DNA of 54,703 bases from an uncultured Clostridia bacterium (lineage in GTDB: Bacteria; Bacillota; Clostridia; Christensenellales; Borkfalkiaceae): positions 1 to 54,703 of the forward strand of contig CALVPX010000007.1 in assembly GCA_944354265.1 (NCBI GenBank), in the 5' to 3' direction. Below are positions 1-8,568 of the stretch, one piece after another. How positions within the stretch are numbered: position 1 is the first letter of the stretch; each line of letters starts with the position of its first letter. The position numbers were made by a program, and so were the translations under genes. The notes below the pieces were generated by a model. That model was not told where the DNA came from, did no database searches, and saw only the letters and a list, made by a program, of their open reading frames with translations.

Positions 1-305
1 GGAATTCTCTTGATGATGCCTGCGTTGTTGACGAGGATATCGATTACGCCCACTTCCTTTTCGATTTTAGCGACCATCTCCTGAACGGCAGCTTCGTCGC
101 ATACGTTGCACACATAGCCGTGAGCTTCGATGCCGTCTGCCTTGTAGGAGGCGAGGCCCTTTTCTACGAGTTCGGGCTTGATATCGCAGAACGTGATGGT
201 TGCGCCTGCGGCAGCGAGACCCTTTGCAATGGCGTAGCCTATGCCGTAGGTACCGCCGGTGACCATGGCGACTTTACCGTCGAGTCTGAAATCTTCCATT
301 TTCAT
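1..305 (-). CDS. Short-chain dehydrogenase, gluconate 5-dehydrogenase-like (partial)
   Basis: N-terminal about 100 residues of a classical SDR oxidoreductase; the rest lies beyond the left window edge. A TGGTYGIG nucleotide-binding motif lies at residues 16-23, and the end visible here contains the NNAG motif of the Rossmann core. The wording around ILVNNAGIIKRI and the HGYVCNV segment resembles gluconate 5-dehydrogenases, which interconvert gluconate and 5-ketogluconate with NAD(P)H in the cytosol. The substrate is inferred only from this resemblance; 3-oxoacyl-ACP reductase-like SDRs are the alternative. The start at 305 is preferred because AAGGAG lies 10 nt upstream; a second ATG is at 299. 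A sigma-A type promoter lies at 349-377. Confidence 0.8.
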   Translation of the reverse strand, partial: MKMEDFRLDGKVAMVTGGTYGIGYAIAKGLAAAGATITFCDIKPELVEKGLASYKADGIEAHGYVCNVCDEAAVQEMVAKIEKEVGVIDILVNNAGIIKRI

Positions 306-348
306 AGTTAAAAATCTCCTTAAATGGTAATTTTTTCTGAACAATTTA

Positions 349-377
349 ATTATAGCACATTGACAACAAAAATACAA
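349..377 (-). promoter_or_regulatory. Sigma-A type promoter of the SDR gene
   Basis: On the minus strand, TTGTAT, 17 nt, then TATAAT, about 45 nt upstream of the SDR start codon. The -10 is perfect and the -35 matches partly. Confidence 0.5.
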
Positions 378-449
378 TGAAAAATTGTTGAATTTTTTGG
401 GGCAATTACATGCTCAGTATAACATATTGGGTGGGTGGGCGGGCACTTC

Positions 450-705
450 TGTCATGTTGAGCGGAGCAAGGAGCTTTAAGCGACAAGCGAAGTCGAAACA
501 TCTTGTTCGGTTTTAGCCCTGCAAGATACATTCGACTACGCAGGGTTTCACCCTGCTTCGCTCAGTATGACAATGGGCGGCGACGAACAAAAGAGAGCTG
601 CCGACCGAATTTTACTGTTAGATTTCTCCACTTCGCACCCTGCGGGTGCTCCGGTCGAAATGACACGGTGGGGCGCTTTGCGTGCCTTTGGTCGAAATGA
701 CAAGT
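450..705. repeat. Dispersed intergenic repeat (TCGAAATGACA / CTCAGTATGACA type)
   Basis: Intergenic sequence made of short recurring blocks (gtcat..tgagcg, gatacattcgact, cgctcagtatgac, tcgaaatgaca). The same blocks recur at 47052-47232 and 47940-48215. No plausible gene was seen here; the short open frames have no ribosome-binding site or coding character. It behaves like a dispersed repeat family of this genome, function unknown. Confidence 0.6.
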
Positions 706-766
706 AGCAATATTGGCAGCACTATTGACAATATACGCAATCAATGTTAAAATTAATTTAACAATT

Positions 767-807
767 CTCGGGCAAATGCGCATTTGCCTGTTGCAATTTT
801 GCCCCGA
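767..807. repeat. Palindromic hairpin
   Basis: Perfect 18-bp palindrome GGCAAATGC/GCATTTGCC at 771-788, inside a longer arm pair CTCGGGCA ... TGCCCCGAG (767-774 / 799-807). It precedes the longer hairpin at 824-914 and the lipoprotein gene at 992. It could be a structured leader RNA or part of a small repeat element. Confidence 0.45.
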
Positions 808-823
808 GGGTGCTATATTGTGT

Positions 824-914
824 TTGTCACGCAAACTGAATAATTTTCCTGATATATGGATACAATCGGCATATTGTATCTCTTTTTCCACATATCAGGA
901 AGTTTGCGTGACAA
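824..914. repeat. Long imperfect hairpin upstream of the LRR lipoprotein
   Basis: Perfect 14-bp outer arms (TTGTCACGCAAACT at 824-837, AGTTTGCGTGACAA at 901-914). They enclose a 13-bp pair with one mismatch (847-859 / 888-900) and an 8-bp apical pair (859-866 / 873-880). The whole could fold as one 90-nt stem-loop. No recognised riboswitch family; a MITE-like element or structured 5' leader are options. Confidence 0.5.
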
Positions 915-991
915 CAATCGGAGATACTATGCAGGGCGTGTCTTCGGTTGAAGGCGCGCCCTTTTAATTGCCCCGCAAAAGGAGAAAATGT

Positions 992-3132
992 ATGAAGAGA
1001 AAAATTTTACTCGTCCTGCTCGCCTTGGCAACAGTACTGTGTTTGGTTTCGCCCTGCCTGCATGTAACGGCAACAGCGGCGGAAATGAGCAAAACAGCGG
1101 TCAAACGGAGCAAACTCCCGACGACGAAGAGAACACTGATAATAACAACCCCGAACAAGGCGGGGAACAACAGCCTGAAGAACATATACATACATTTGAT
1201 ACAGCTTGGTCGTTTGATGCTACTCACCATTGGCATGCCGCTACCTGCGAACATACAGATGCAGTGACAGATAGAGCCGAACATAATATTGAAAACGGCA
1301 TATGCACTGTATGCAATGCCATTTTTGAAGGTACCGAAGGATTGGAATATACTTTATCCGATGACGGCACCTATTACATAGTTTCATATATTGGCACCGC
1401 AACTGATACCAACATTGTTATTCCCTCATTTTATAATAACATGCCCGTCAAAGAAATTGGTGACTATGCGTTCTATGGGTGCAAATCGCTTAAAAACATA
1501 GCTATTTCCTACGGTATTAAAAGTGTTGGTGCACAAGCGTTCGGTAATTGCTCCTCGCTTACAAGCTTATCTTTGCCTGATAGTGTTACAATCATTGGAA
1601 ATAACTCATTCTTTAATTGCTATGCACTTATAAGCGTTACTATTCCAAACAGCATTACAAGTATTAGTGATTATATGTTTCTAAATTGCAGCTCTCTTGC
1701 AAGCGTAATAATCCCCAATAGCATCACAAATATTGGCAATGGATCTTTTCAAAGTTGCAGGTCTCTTACAAGTGTAATCATTCCCGACAGCGTTACAAGC
1801 ATTGGCGATTGTGCATTCTATTATTGCGACCCACTTACAAGGGTTGTCATATCCAACAAAATCACATATCTTGGCGGTAGTGCATTTGATTCTTGCACAT
1901 CTCTTGAAAGTATAACTATTCCAGACAGCGTTACAAGCATTGGAGGTAGTGCGTTCTATAGTTGTTCAGCACTTAAAATTGTAACAATTGGCAATGGTGT
2001 TACTTCAATTGGCAATTATGCGTTCGAGAGCTGCTCATCTCTTAACAGTATAACCATTCCAGACAGCGTTATAACCATTGGCAACGGTGCATTCCTTGAT
2101 TGCGAATCACTTACAAGCGTAGCCATTGGAGAAGGTGTTACTTCCATTGGCGAGGATGCGTTTAGGGGATGCGAATCTCTTGAAGCTGTTTACATAACCG
2201 ATATTACGGCATGGTGCGGCATTGAATTTGGTTATGATAATTCAAATCCTATACAGTACGCTCATAATTTGCACTTAAATGGTGAACTTATAACCGACCT
2301 TGTAATTCCTGACGGTGTGATCAGTATTGGTTATTGTGCATTCGTAAATTGTTCTTCTATTACAAGCGTAACTATTCCAGAAAGCGTTACAACTATTGGA
2401 AATGATGCGTTTTGGGGTTGCACCTCGCTCACGAGCATTAGTATTCCAGATAGCGTTACAAGCATTGGCAGTAATATGTTCGCATATTGCGAATCACTTA
2501 TAAGCATTACAATTCCAGACAGTATTACAACTATTGGCAATTGGGCGTTCGAGGGTTGCACCTCGCTTGAAGCTGTTTATATAACAGATATTGCAGCATG
2601 GTGTAACATTGAATTTAATAGCTATAACTCAAATCCTCTGTATTATGCTCATAATCTTTATTTAAACGATCAGCTTGTAACCGTCCTCACAATTCCTAAA
2701 GGCGTTATAAACATTAACTCTATGGCGTTCAACGGGTGCACCTCACTTACAAGCATAACCATACCTGACAGTGTCACCTCCATTGGCAGTAATGCGTTTG
2801 AAAATTGCACCTCACTTTCAAGCATTGCCATACCCGACAGCGTTACAAGCATTGGAGAGGTCGCGTTCAATAATTGCGTCTCGCTTACAAACATAGTTAT
2901 CCCCGACAGCGTTACTTCCATTGGCGTTTGGGCGTTCGAGGGTTGCACCTCGCTGACAAGCATTACCATTCCCGACAGCGTCACTTCCATTGGTAGGAGT
3001 GCGTTCGAGAATTGCGACTCGCTTGAAACGGTTTACTATACGGGAAGTAAGGAACAATGGGATGAGATTGATTTTGGGCGATACAATGACGACCTTTTAA
3101 ACGCAAATATAGTTTATAACTACGAGGGGTGA
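992..3132 (+). CDS. BspA-type leucine-rich-repeat surface lipoprotein with frameshifted signal peptide
   Basis: Cell-surface protein of about 713 residues if one base is restored. The start at 992 lies 7 nt after GGAG and opens a typical lipoprotein signal peptide (MKRKILLVLLALATVLCL). The frame then shifts at 1045-1046, where TTGG appears in place of an expected TTGGG. After the shift the other frame gives GFALPACNGNSG, a perfect lipobox with the lipidation Cys, and runs open to 3132. The mature protein has an acidic low-complexity linker, a His/Cys segment (HWHAATCEH) common in Firmicute surface proteins, and about 20 BspA-type LRR_5 repeats (SLTSITIPDSVTSIG...AF..C). Such proteins usually mediate adhesion. 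The 988 ATG of the long frame lies only 3 nt after GGAG and lacks a signal peptide, so it is unlikely to be the start. Sequencing error, phase variation or a true mutation could explain the shift. Confidence 0.85.
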
Positions 3133-3178
3133 GATAATTTGAACCCTGCCGTTGCGCGGAAGCGCGACGGCTACCATT

Positions 3179-3217
3179 AATAAGCGGCGGCGCGGTTGCT
3201 TGCAACCGCGCCGCTTA
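3179..3217 (+). terminator. Probable terminator after the LRR gene
   Basis: GC-rich stem with arms AAGCGG..CGCGGTTGC and GCAACCGCG CCGCTT, with a 3-nt bulge, about 50 nt after the LRR stop codon. The T-tract is weak. Confidence 0.45.
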
Positions 3218-3259
3218 TTACTTGCGGCTTGCGGCAGGGGATATAATTTTTTGCGGGCG

Positions 3260-3288
3260 TTGACAACGGGCGGAGTATAATATATAAT
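3260..3288 (+). promoter_or_regulatory. Sigma-A promoter of the lipoprotein gene at 3327
   Basis: TTGACA at 3260-3265, 17-nt spacer, TATAAT at 3283-3288: a consensus promoter about 40 nt before the start codon. Confidence 0.75.
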
Positions 3289-3326
3289 ATAGGGGCAAAG
3301 GGCATATACCCTTTAAGGAGAATATT

Positions 3327-5090
3327 ATGAAAAAGAAGATTGCATTTATATGCGCGCTTGCACTCGGCGGATGTCTGATTTTGCCCGCATGCGCAAACAA
3401 TACTGCCGAAAGCGGCTACAGACAGCCCACCGATGAGGAGCTTGAACAGGTGTTGACCTCCATTGAGAGCGGAGATTTATTCGGCAACGGCGAGGGCAGC
3501 GACGTGACGGCGGGCCTTTCGGCCGAGGGTTCGTTTGAATTATCGACGGGCGTAACCGGCATGATAATTACGGTATCCGGCGAGTTTGACTATGACCTGA
3601 TGGTCACCGCCTCCTCGGTGGCGGGCGCGGGCAGCATGACGATGACTGCCGATACAACTGCCTCGGTGGACATATACAACGACGAGAGCTACATATACTT
3701 AAAGGCCCTTTCGGGCGGGCAGCAATCGGGCGCAAAGATTGCCATTGCCGACATCTTAAGTTCTATGGGCGGCACGGGCGGCTATATAACTGCCGCCTCA
3801 GAACAGTCGACGCCGCAGTTTTCGGTTGAATACTACAAGCAGATGGGCATAGACATCGGCATAGACACGAGCGACGGCACAAAGCTTAAATTTTCGGCCA
3901 ACGACGACTATTTTGCCGCCCTTGAAAGTCAGTTGGGCGGCGGCAGCATAACCGACAGCGTGCTTGAGATGTATTTGAATATCGACAGCAACGGCGTATT
4001 TGAACAGCTTTCCGTCACCATTGACATTGGCGCGGAGATGACCTATAACGGAGTTACGCAGACAATGAACATGGCGGGACAGTTTGTTGTAAACAATTCG
4101 GACGAGGAAGTTGTTCTGCCCGAAGAGATATACGACGAGACCCTCTATCCCCTGATAGACATGCAGCCCGATCTCCCTGAGGAAACGCCCGGGGAACAGC
4201 CGGGCAATGCGCCGCAATCGACCGCCGACGGCGTCGTCACCGCGATGAGTTACGGCGAGGCGGGCGACGACCTCATATACGACAACGCCACGGACAGCGT
4301 GATAGCCGTCGGCAAAAAGAACTACAAAGTTTACAATGCCGCAAGCGGCGAGTTGCTCTCCGAGGAGACAATGTCGACCGGCATCGAGTGCGCCGACGTT
4401 TGGAACGGCAAGCTGTGCTTGGGGTTGGGAGAAGCAAAGCAGATTAAAGTTATAAACCTTGAGAACGGCATAGACACGACTTTCACAACAGACATAACCG
4501 TGTACGACATAGCTGTTATGGACGACTGCATAGTCTTTTGCGACGGCGATCAACACTGCGAAGTTAAAAGCTGCGACTTTGACGGACAGAACATGACATC
4601 GCTGTGCGATTTGGTGTACTACCCCCTGCTCACCCCCAACCGCGACGACAACTACGTGTATGTGGTGGAGAGAAATTCGTCAAGCTGTGAATTTTTATAT
4701 ATAAACCTGAACGACGGCAGCTATATCAATCACGCCGATTTTTCGCAGTACGCCTATAATACCGAGCCCGCAAAATACGACGGGCAGTATGTGCACTTTG
4801 ACGGCAAGACGTTCGACAAGCTGACGGGCGAAAAAATAACTTCTGTTGAGATTGCAGAGCCATACCCCGCAGGTCCCGAAGAGCCCAAGGAGACCATATA
4901 TGTGGGCGAAAGGTACTCGCTTGTGCGCAGCGCCTACAACAACATGCTCATTTACGACAGGGAGGCAGACCAATTTGTTTACACCGCCGACCTGTACCCC
5001 GTAACCGCATATGAGCGCCCCGACGGCACCCTGCTTGTCACCTGTCATGCGCCGAGATATGCCGCAATCATCGACCTCTCCTCCCTTTAA
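3327..5090 (+). CDS. Lipoprotein with C-terminal beta-propeller-like region
   Basis: 587-residue predicted lipoprotein. The signal peptide MKKKIAFICALALGGCLI ends in lipobox LPAC, so lipidation at Cys22 and extracytoplasmic display are expected. Residues about 30-285 have a beta-rich, low-Cys character like LolA/LppX-type or DUF6612-type lipoproteins. After a Pro/Glu/Gln-rich linker near residues 285-300, residues about 305-587 contain blade-like repeats (DLIYDN..DSVIAVG, IKVINLENG, YVYVVERN, LLVTC) typical of YVTN/WD40-like propellers. AAGGAG lies just upstream of the ATG. It is single-gene, with its own promoter and terminator. Exact function unknown; ligand binding or envelope protein-protein contact is plausible. 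Confidence 0.75.
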   Translation: MKKKIAFICALALGGCLILPACANNTAESGYRQPTDEELEQVLTSIESGDLFGNGEGSDVTAGLSAEGSFELSTGVTGMIITVSGEFDYDLMVTASSVAGAGSMTMTADTTASVDIYNDESYIYLKALSGGQQSGAKIAIADILSSMGGTGGYITAASEQSTPQFSVEYYKQMGIDIGIDTSDGTKLKFSANDDYFAALESQLGGGSITDSVLEMYLNIDSNGVFEQLSVTIDIGAEMTYNGVTQTMNMAGQFVVNNSDEEVVLPEEIYDETLYPLIDMQPDLPEETPGEQPGNAPQSTADGVVTAMSYGEAGDDLIYDNATDSVIAVGKKNYKVYNAASGELLSEETMSTGIECADVWNGKLCLGLGEAKQIKVINLENGIDTTFTTDITVYDIAVMDDCIVFCDGDQHCEVKSCDFDGQNMTSLCDLVYYPLLTPNRDDNYVYVVERNSSSCEFLYINLNDGSYINHADFSQYAYNTEPAKYDGQYVHFDGKTFDKLTGEKITSVEIAEPYPAGPEEPKETIYVGERYSLVRSAYNNMLIYDREADQFVYTADLYPVTAYERPDGTLLVTCHAPRYAAIIDLSSL

Positions 5091-5111
5091 AAACCTTAAT
5101 ATATATTGAAC

Positions 5112-5150
5112 AGCCGTCGCGGCAATCTGCCGCGACGGCTTTAAAATTTT
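5112..5150 (+). terminator. Rho-independent terminator
   Basis: Stem AGCCGTCGCGGCA / TGCCGCGACGGCT with a 3-nt loop, followed by TTTAAAATTTT, 20 nt after the lipoprotein stop codon. Confidence 0.85.
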
Positions 5151-5205
5151 CTGCCGCAAAACAATAGTTAAAGAACGCATTCGAACTTACACAAAAAAAT
5201 TTCAC

Positions 5206-5234
5206 TTGACATTTCGGGTTTTACGGCATATAAT
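5206..5234 (+). promoter_or_regulatory. Promoter of the Mg2+ riboswitch-mgtA transcript
   Basis: TTGACA at 5206-5211, 17 nt, TATAAT at 5229-5234. The expected start of transcription, near 5241, falls directly before the M-box. Confidence 0.8.
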
Positions 5235-5243
5235 AAAGGTACA

Positions 5244-5390
5244 AATCGGTAGGTGAGGCTATTGCAGCGGATACGGACTGTTGCCGCAAAGTGAAGGAGA
5301 CTTCACGCGCTGGTATGAACAGGTTGCATCGATTCAAGGTGCAGCATAACACAGTTTCATTGCCCTGCAATGCTAAAACTCGGACGGAAA
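5244..5390 (+). promoter_or_regulatory. M-box (ykoK leader) Mg2+ riboswitch
   Basis: Contains the hallmark blocks of the M-box family: GGTAGGTGAGGCT at 5249-5261, GTTGCCGCAAA at 5280-5290, and a 3' segment with TGCTAAAACTCGGACG. The right distances and a terminator directly after it support the call. M-boxes fold around Mg2+ and switch off transporter expression when Mg2+ is plentiful, here by releasing the terminator at 5411-5443. The downstream gene, mgtA, fits this exactly. Confidence 0.9.
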
Positions 5391-5410
5391 AAGATTATCT
5401 GTAATTTTCC

Positions 5411-5443
5411 CCCGCGCATCGCCTGCGATGCGCGGGTTTTTTT
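5411..5443 (+). terminator. Riboswitch expression-platform terminator
   Basis: Perfect 12-bp stem CCCGCGCATCGC / GCGATGCGCGGG with a 2-nt loop followed by seven T, about 20 nt after the M-box. Expected to form at high Mg2+. Confidence 0.85.
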
Positions 5444-5454
5444 GAGGAGAACAC

Positions 5455-5547
5455 ATGGACAGTTGTTACAGTTACAATTTTATGACAGCTTTCGCGCTTA
5501 AGGAGAAAGAGACGGGCGGGCCCTGTTGGGGGCACGCGCGTATTTGA
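5455..5547 (+). CDS. 30-residue leader ORF in the mgtA 5' region
   Basis: Small ORF MDSCYSYNFMTAF... ending in GHARI, with AGGAG five nt before its ATG. It lies between the riboswitch terminator and a second terminator at 5564-5595, and its 3' end overlaps possible base-pairing to that second hairpin. Position suggests a translated leader that tunes readthrough, functionally similar to mgtL of enterobacteria, but there is no sequence similarity to mgtL that I can see. Expression is unproven. Confidence 0.5.
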   Translation: MDSCYSYNFMTAFALKEKETGGPCWGHARI

Positions 5548-5563
5548 ACGTGCTTCAGTTTTT

Positions 5564-5595
5564 GCGGCCGCTCCTTTGAGGTGCGGCCGCTTTTT
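5564..5595 (+). terminator. Second terminator in the mgtA leader
   Basis: Stem GCGGCCGCTCC / GGTGCGGCCGC with one mismatch, followed by TTTTT. It sits after the first leader ORF and before the second, so the transcript meets two terminators before mgtA. Confidence 0.75.
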
Positions 5596-5637
5596 ATTTG
5601 GCAATATTTTGCAGAAAATAAATTAAGGAGGTATTTT

Positions 5638-5733
5638 ATGGACTCAGGCAACGGCGCCCGGCAGAGCGCCACAACACACATTGATTATTCAGGCGCCGTG
5701 CCGGACAGTCAGGGCGGCGCGCCTGAAATGTAA
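5638..5733 (+). CDS. 31-residue ORF directly upstream of mgtA
   Basis: ORF MDSGNGARQSATTHIDYSG... ending in GGAPEM, with a strong AAGGAGG 6 nt before its ATG. It stops 36 nt before the mgtA start and shares the MDS start with the first leader ORF. No membrane segment or known domain. It could be a leader peptide or a small protein made with MgtA; the strong ribosome-binding site favours real translation. Confidence 0.55.
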   Translation: MDSGNGARQSATTHIDYSGAVPDSQGGAPEM

Positions 5734-5769
5734 ATGTGATTTACCAAAAAAACAAGGAGGTACACAGAC

Positions 5770-8484
5770 ATGAAAGGCAATGTAACCGCAAAGAAAAAAT
5801 TATCCGCCCGCAGAGCCCGCGAAAGGGCATTGAAGAGCGCGCTCGACAAGCACACTTCGGAGAGGTTGAAATACGCGACGACGCACTCGGTTGAGAGCGT
5901 TTTTAAGATGCTCGGCTGCGATGAACGGGGCATATGTGCGGAGCAACTTAAAGAGCGCAGGGAAAAGTACGGCGAAAACGTAATAAAGAGCGGCGCAAAA
6001 AAGCCGATGGCGCTGCGCATATTTGAAAGCTTTGTAAACCCCTTCTCCGCCATCTTGCTTTTGCTGGCGGCAGTTTCGGTTTTTACAGACATAATTTTTG
6101 CCGAACCCGGTGAGCGCAACTACGCGACGGTAATTATCATATGCGCAATGCTGCTGGTATCCGGCATAATGAAGCTGGTGCAGGACGCGCGCTCTGACAG
6201 TGCCGCCGAAAAACTGGCGCGCATGATAAACGCCACCTCCACCGTCCGCCGCGAAGAACAGCGGGAGATTTTGAACGAGGACATAATTGTGGGCGACATT
6301 GTGCTTCTCTCCGCGGGGGACATGATACCCGCAGACATGAGAATAATAAAGGGCAAAGATTTGTTTGTCAGCCAATCGGCGCTGACGGGCGAGAGCGAGC
6401 CCGTTGAAAAGACGGCAAAAAAGGACGAGCTTAAGGGCAAACCGCTCACCGACAGCGGCAACCTAGCATTTATGGGCAGCAACGTGATAAGCGGCAGCGG
6501 CGAGGGCATTGTGTTAGCCACGGGCAGCCGGACGGTGTTCGGCGGCATAGCCAAAACGCTCAACCGCAAGCCGCCCAAGACGCAGTTTGAAAGGGGGCTT
6601 GGCAAAGTTTCGTGGCTGCTGATACGCTTTATGCTTGTCATGGTGCCCGTCGTGCTGCTGATAAACGGCTTTACCAAGGGCGACTGGACGGAGGCGCTGC
6701 TGTTTGCCGTATCAGTTGCCGTAGGTCTGACGCCCGAAATGATGCCCATGATTGTAACTGCCGCTCTGGCGAAGGGTTCGGTTGCCATGAGCAAAAAGAA
6801 AGTTATAGTAAAAAAGCTCAACGCAATACAGGACCTTGGCGCCATAGACATTCTGTGCACGGACAAGACGGGCACGCTTACGCAGGACAGGGTTGTGCTT
6901 GAAAAGCACATGAACGTGCGCGGCGAGGAGGACGACAGGGTGCTGCGCCACGCTTGGCTGAACAGCAACTTTCAGACGGGACTGAAAAACCTTATAGACG
7001 TTGCGGTGACCGAAAGGTTTGCGCAGGTATTCGGGAGCGCATACGACGGATACTATACCAAAGTTGACGAGCTGCCCTTCGACTTTTCGCGGTGCAGAAT
7101 GAGCGTAATAATTTCCGACCCGGACGGCAAGCGGCAGATGGTGACAAAGGGCGCCGTTGAGGAGATGCTGACCTGCTGCTCCCACGCCGAGATTGACGGC
7201 AGAGTGGACAATCTCACCCCGCAGCTGAGGCAGTTTATACTTGAAAGGGCTGACGAACTCAACGCGCAGGGCATGAGGGTGATTGCCGTTGCGCAAAAGA
7301 GGGCGACCGGCGCGGCGGGCACATTTACGGTTGACGACGAGCGCGACATGGTGCTGATGGGCTACCTTGCCTTCCTCGATCCACCCAAGGAGACTACAGC
7401 AAGGGCAATTGAGGCCCTCAAGAGCAGCGGCGTAGACGTAAAGATTCTGACGGGCGACAACGACAAAGTTACGGCGTGCATATGCCGCAAAGTCGGCCTC
7501 GACGCGGGCGAGATACTGCTCGGCACGGACGTAGACGGCATGGACGACGGGGAGCTCGGCAGGGCGGCGGAGAGGATAACCGTGTTTGCAAAACTTTCTC
7601 CCGAGCAGAAGGCGCGCGTAATAAGCGCACTGAGAGGGCTCGGCCACACCGTGGGATATATGGGCGACGGCATAAACGACGCCGCGGCCATGAAGCAGGC
7701 CGACGTGGGAATTTCGGTGGACACTGCCGTGGACATAGCCAAGGAATGTGCCGACGTAATTCTGCTTGAAAAGGATTTGACCGTACTGCGCGACGGCATT
7801 GAGGAGGGCAGAAAGACATATGCCAACACGATAAAGTATATAAAGATGACGGCCTCCTCAAACTTCGGCAACATGTTTTCGGTGTTGATTGCAAGCGCCT
7901 TCCTGCCTTTTTTGCCCATGTCGGCAATTCAGCTGGTGCTCCTCAACCTCGTATACGACATCTCCTGCACGGCCATTCCTTGGGACAACGTGGACAGCGA
8001 TTTTTTGGCCGTTCCGCGCAAGTGGGACGCCTCCTCCATCAGCAGGTTCATGTTCTGGTTCGGGCCTGTCAGCTCTCTGTTTGACGTGATAACCTTTGCC
8101 GCCATGTACTTTTTGATTTGTCCCACGGCGTGCGGCGGAAACTTTTCCTCATTGGACGGGGCGACCCAACAACAGTTCATCGCCATATTCCGCGCAGGGT
8201 GGTTCATACAGTCGATATGGACGCAGACGCTTGTAATTCACCTTATAAGGACGCCTCGGCTGCCCTTTATCGCAAGCAGGGCATCGGCTTCCGTCACCGC
8301 ACTGACGGCCGCAGGCATTGCACTGCTGACTGCCCTTCCCTTTACTCCCGCAGGAGCAATGATAGGCCTTGGCCGCCCTCCCGCAATATTTTTTGCACTG
8401 CTTGCGTCAACGATAATCGGCTACATGCTTGCAGTCACTTTGATTAAAAAACTATATATAAAGAAGTACGGTGAGTTGCTTTGA
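5770..8484 (+). CDS. mgtA: Magnesium-translocating P-type ATPase
   Basis: 904-residue P3B-type ATPase, the usual length for MgtA/MgtB, importing Mg2+ across the inner membrane with ATP. Visible in order: cytosolic N-terminus, first membrane pair near residues 85-130, actuator motif TGES at 206-209, phosphorylation motif DKTGTLT at about residue 365 (Asp is phosphorylated), the MgtA-typical segment [18 protein letters not shown] near 560, GDGIND at 632-637, and a multi-helix C-terminal membrane domain ending in KKYGELL. The start has AAGGAGG seven nt upstream. Expression is set by the M-box riboswitch and leader terminators upstream. Followed by its own terminator. Confidence 0.96.
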   Translation: MKGNVTAKKKLSARRARERALKSALDKHTSERLKYATTHSVESVFKMLGCDERGICAEQLKERREKYGENVIKSGAKKPMALRIFESFVNPFSAILLLLAAVSVFTDIIFAEPGERNYATVIIICAMLLVSGIMKLVQDARSDSAAEKLARMINATSTVRREEQREILNEDIIVGDIVLLSAGDMIPADMRIIKGKDLFVSQSALTGESEPVEKTAKKDELKGKPLTDSGNLAFMGSNVISGSGEGIVLATGSRTVFGGIAKTLNRKPPKTQFERGLGKVSWLLIRFMLVMVPVVLLINGFTKGDWTEALLFAVSVAVGLTPEMMPMIVTAALAKGSVAMSKKKVIVKKLNAIQDLGAIDILCTDKTGTLTQDRVVLEKHMNVRGEEDDRVLRHAWLNSNFQTGLKNLIDVAVTERFAQVFGSAYDGYYTKVDELPFDFSRCRMSVIISDPDGKRQMVTKGAVEEMLTCCSHAEIDGRVDNLTPQLRQFILERADELNAQGMRVIAVAQKRATGAAGTFTVDDERDMVLMGYLAFLDPPKETTARAIEALKSSGVDVKILTGDNDKVTACICRKVGLDAGEILLGTDVDGMDDGELGRAAERITVFAKLSPEQKARVISALRGLGHTVGYMGDGINDAAAMKQADVGISVDTAVDIAKECADVILLEKDLTVLRDGIEEGRKTYANTIKYIKMTASSNFGNMFSVLIASAFLPFLPMSAIQLVLLNLVYDISCTAIPWDNVDSDFLAVPRKWDASSISRFMFWFGPVSSLFDVITFAAMYFLICPTACGGNFSSLDGATQQQFIAIFRAGWFIQSIWTQTLVIHLIRTPRLPFIASRASASVTALTAAGIALLTALPFTPAGAMIGLGRPPAIFFALLASTIIGYMLAVTLIKKLYIKKYGELL

Positions 8485-8498
8485 AAAGGGCAAAATTA

Positions 8499-8530
8499 AG
8501 CGGGGCGCAGATTTTAATCTGCGCCCCGCC
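8499..8530 (+). terminator. Terminator after mgtA
   Basis: Strong stem AGCGGGGCGCAGATT / AATCTGCGCCCCGC between the convergent mgtA and the lipoprotein gene at 8569. Little T-tract, so it may serve both strands. Confidence 0.65.
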
Positions 8531-8568
8531 CCTCATATTACCGTGAGTTTATGCCGTCGCTCCTATAA

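Noticed and set aside
1450-3050. Regularly spaced near-identical short repeats that resemble a repeat array
   Set aside because: They are codons of BspA-type leucine-rich repeats in one open reading frame, not a CRISPR array; spacing and units vary with the protein motif.
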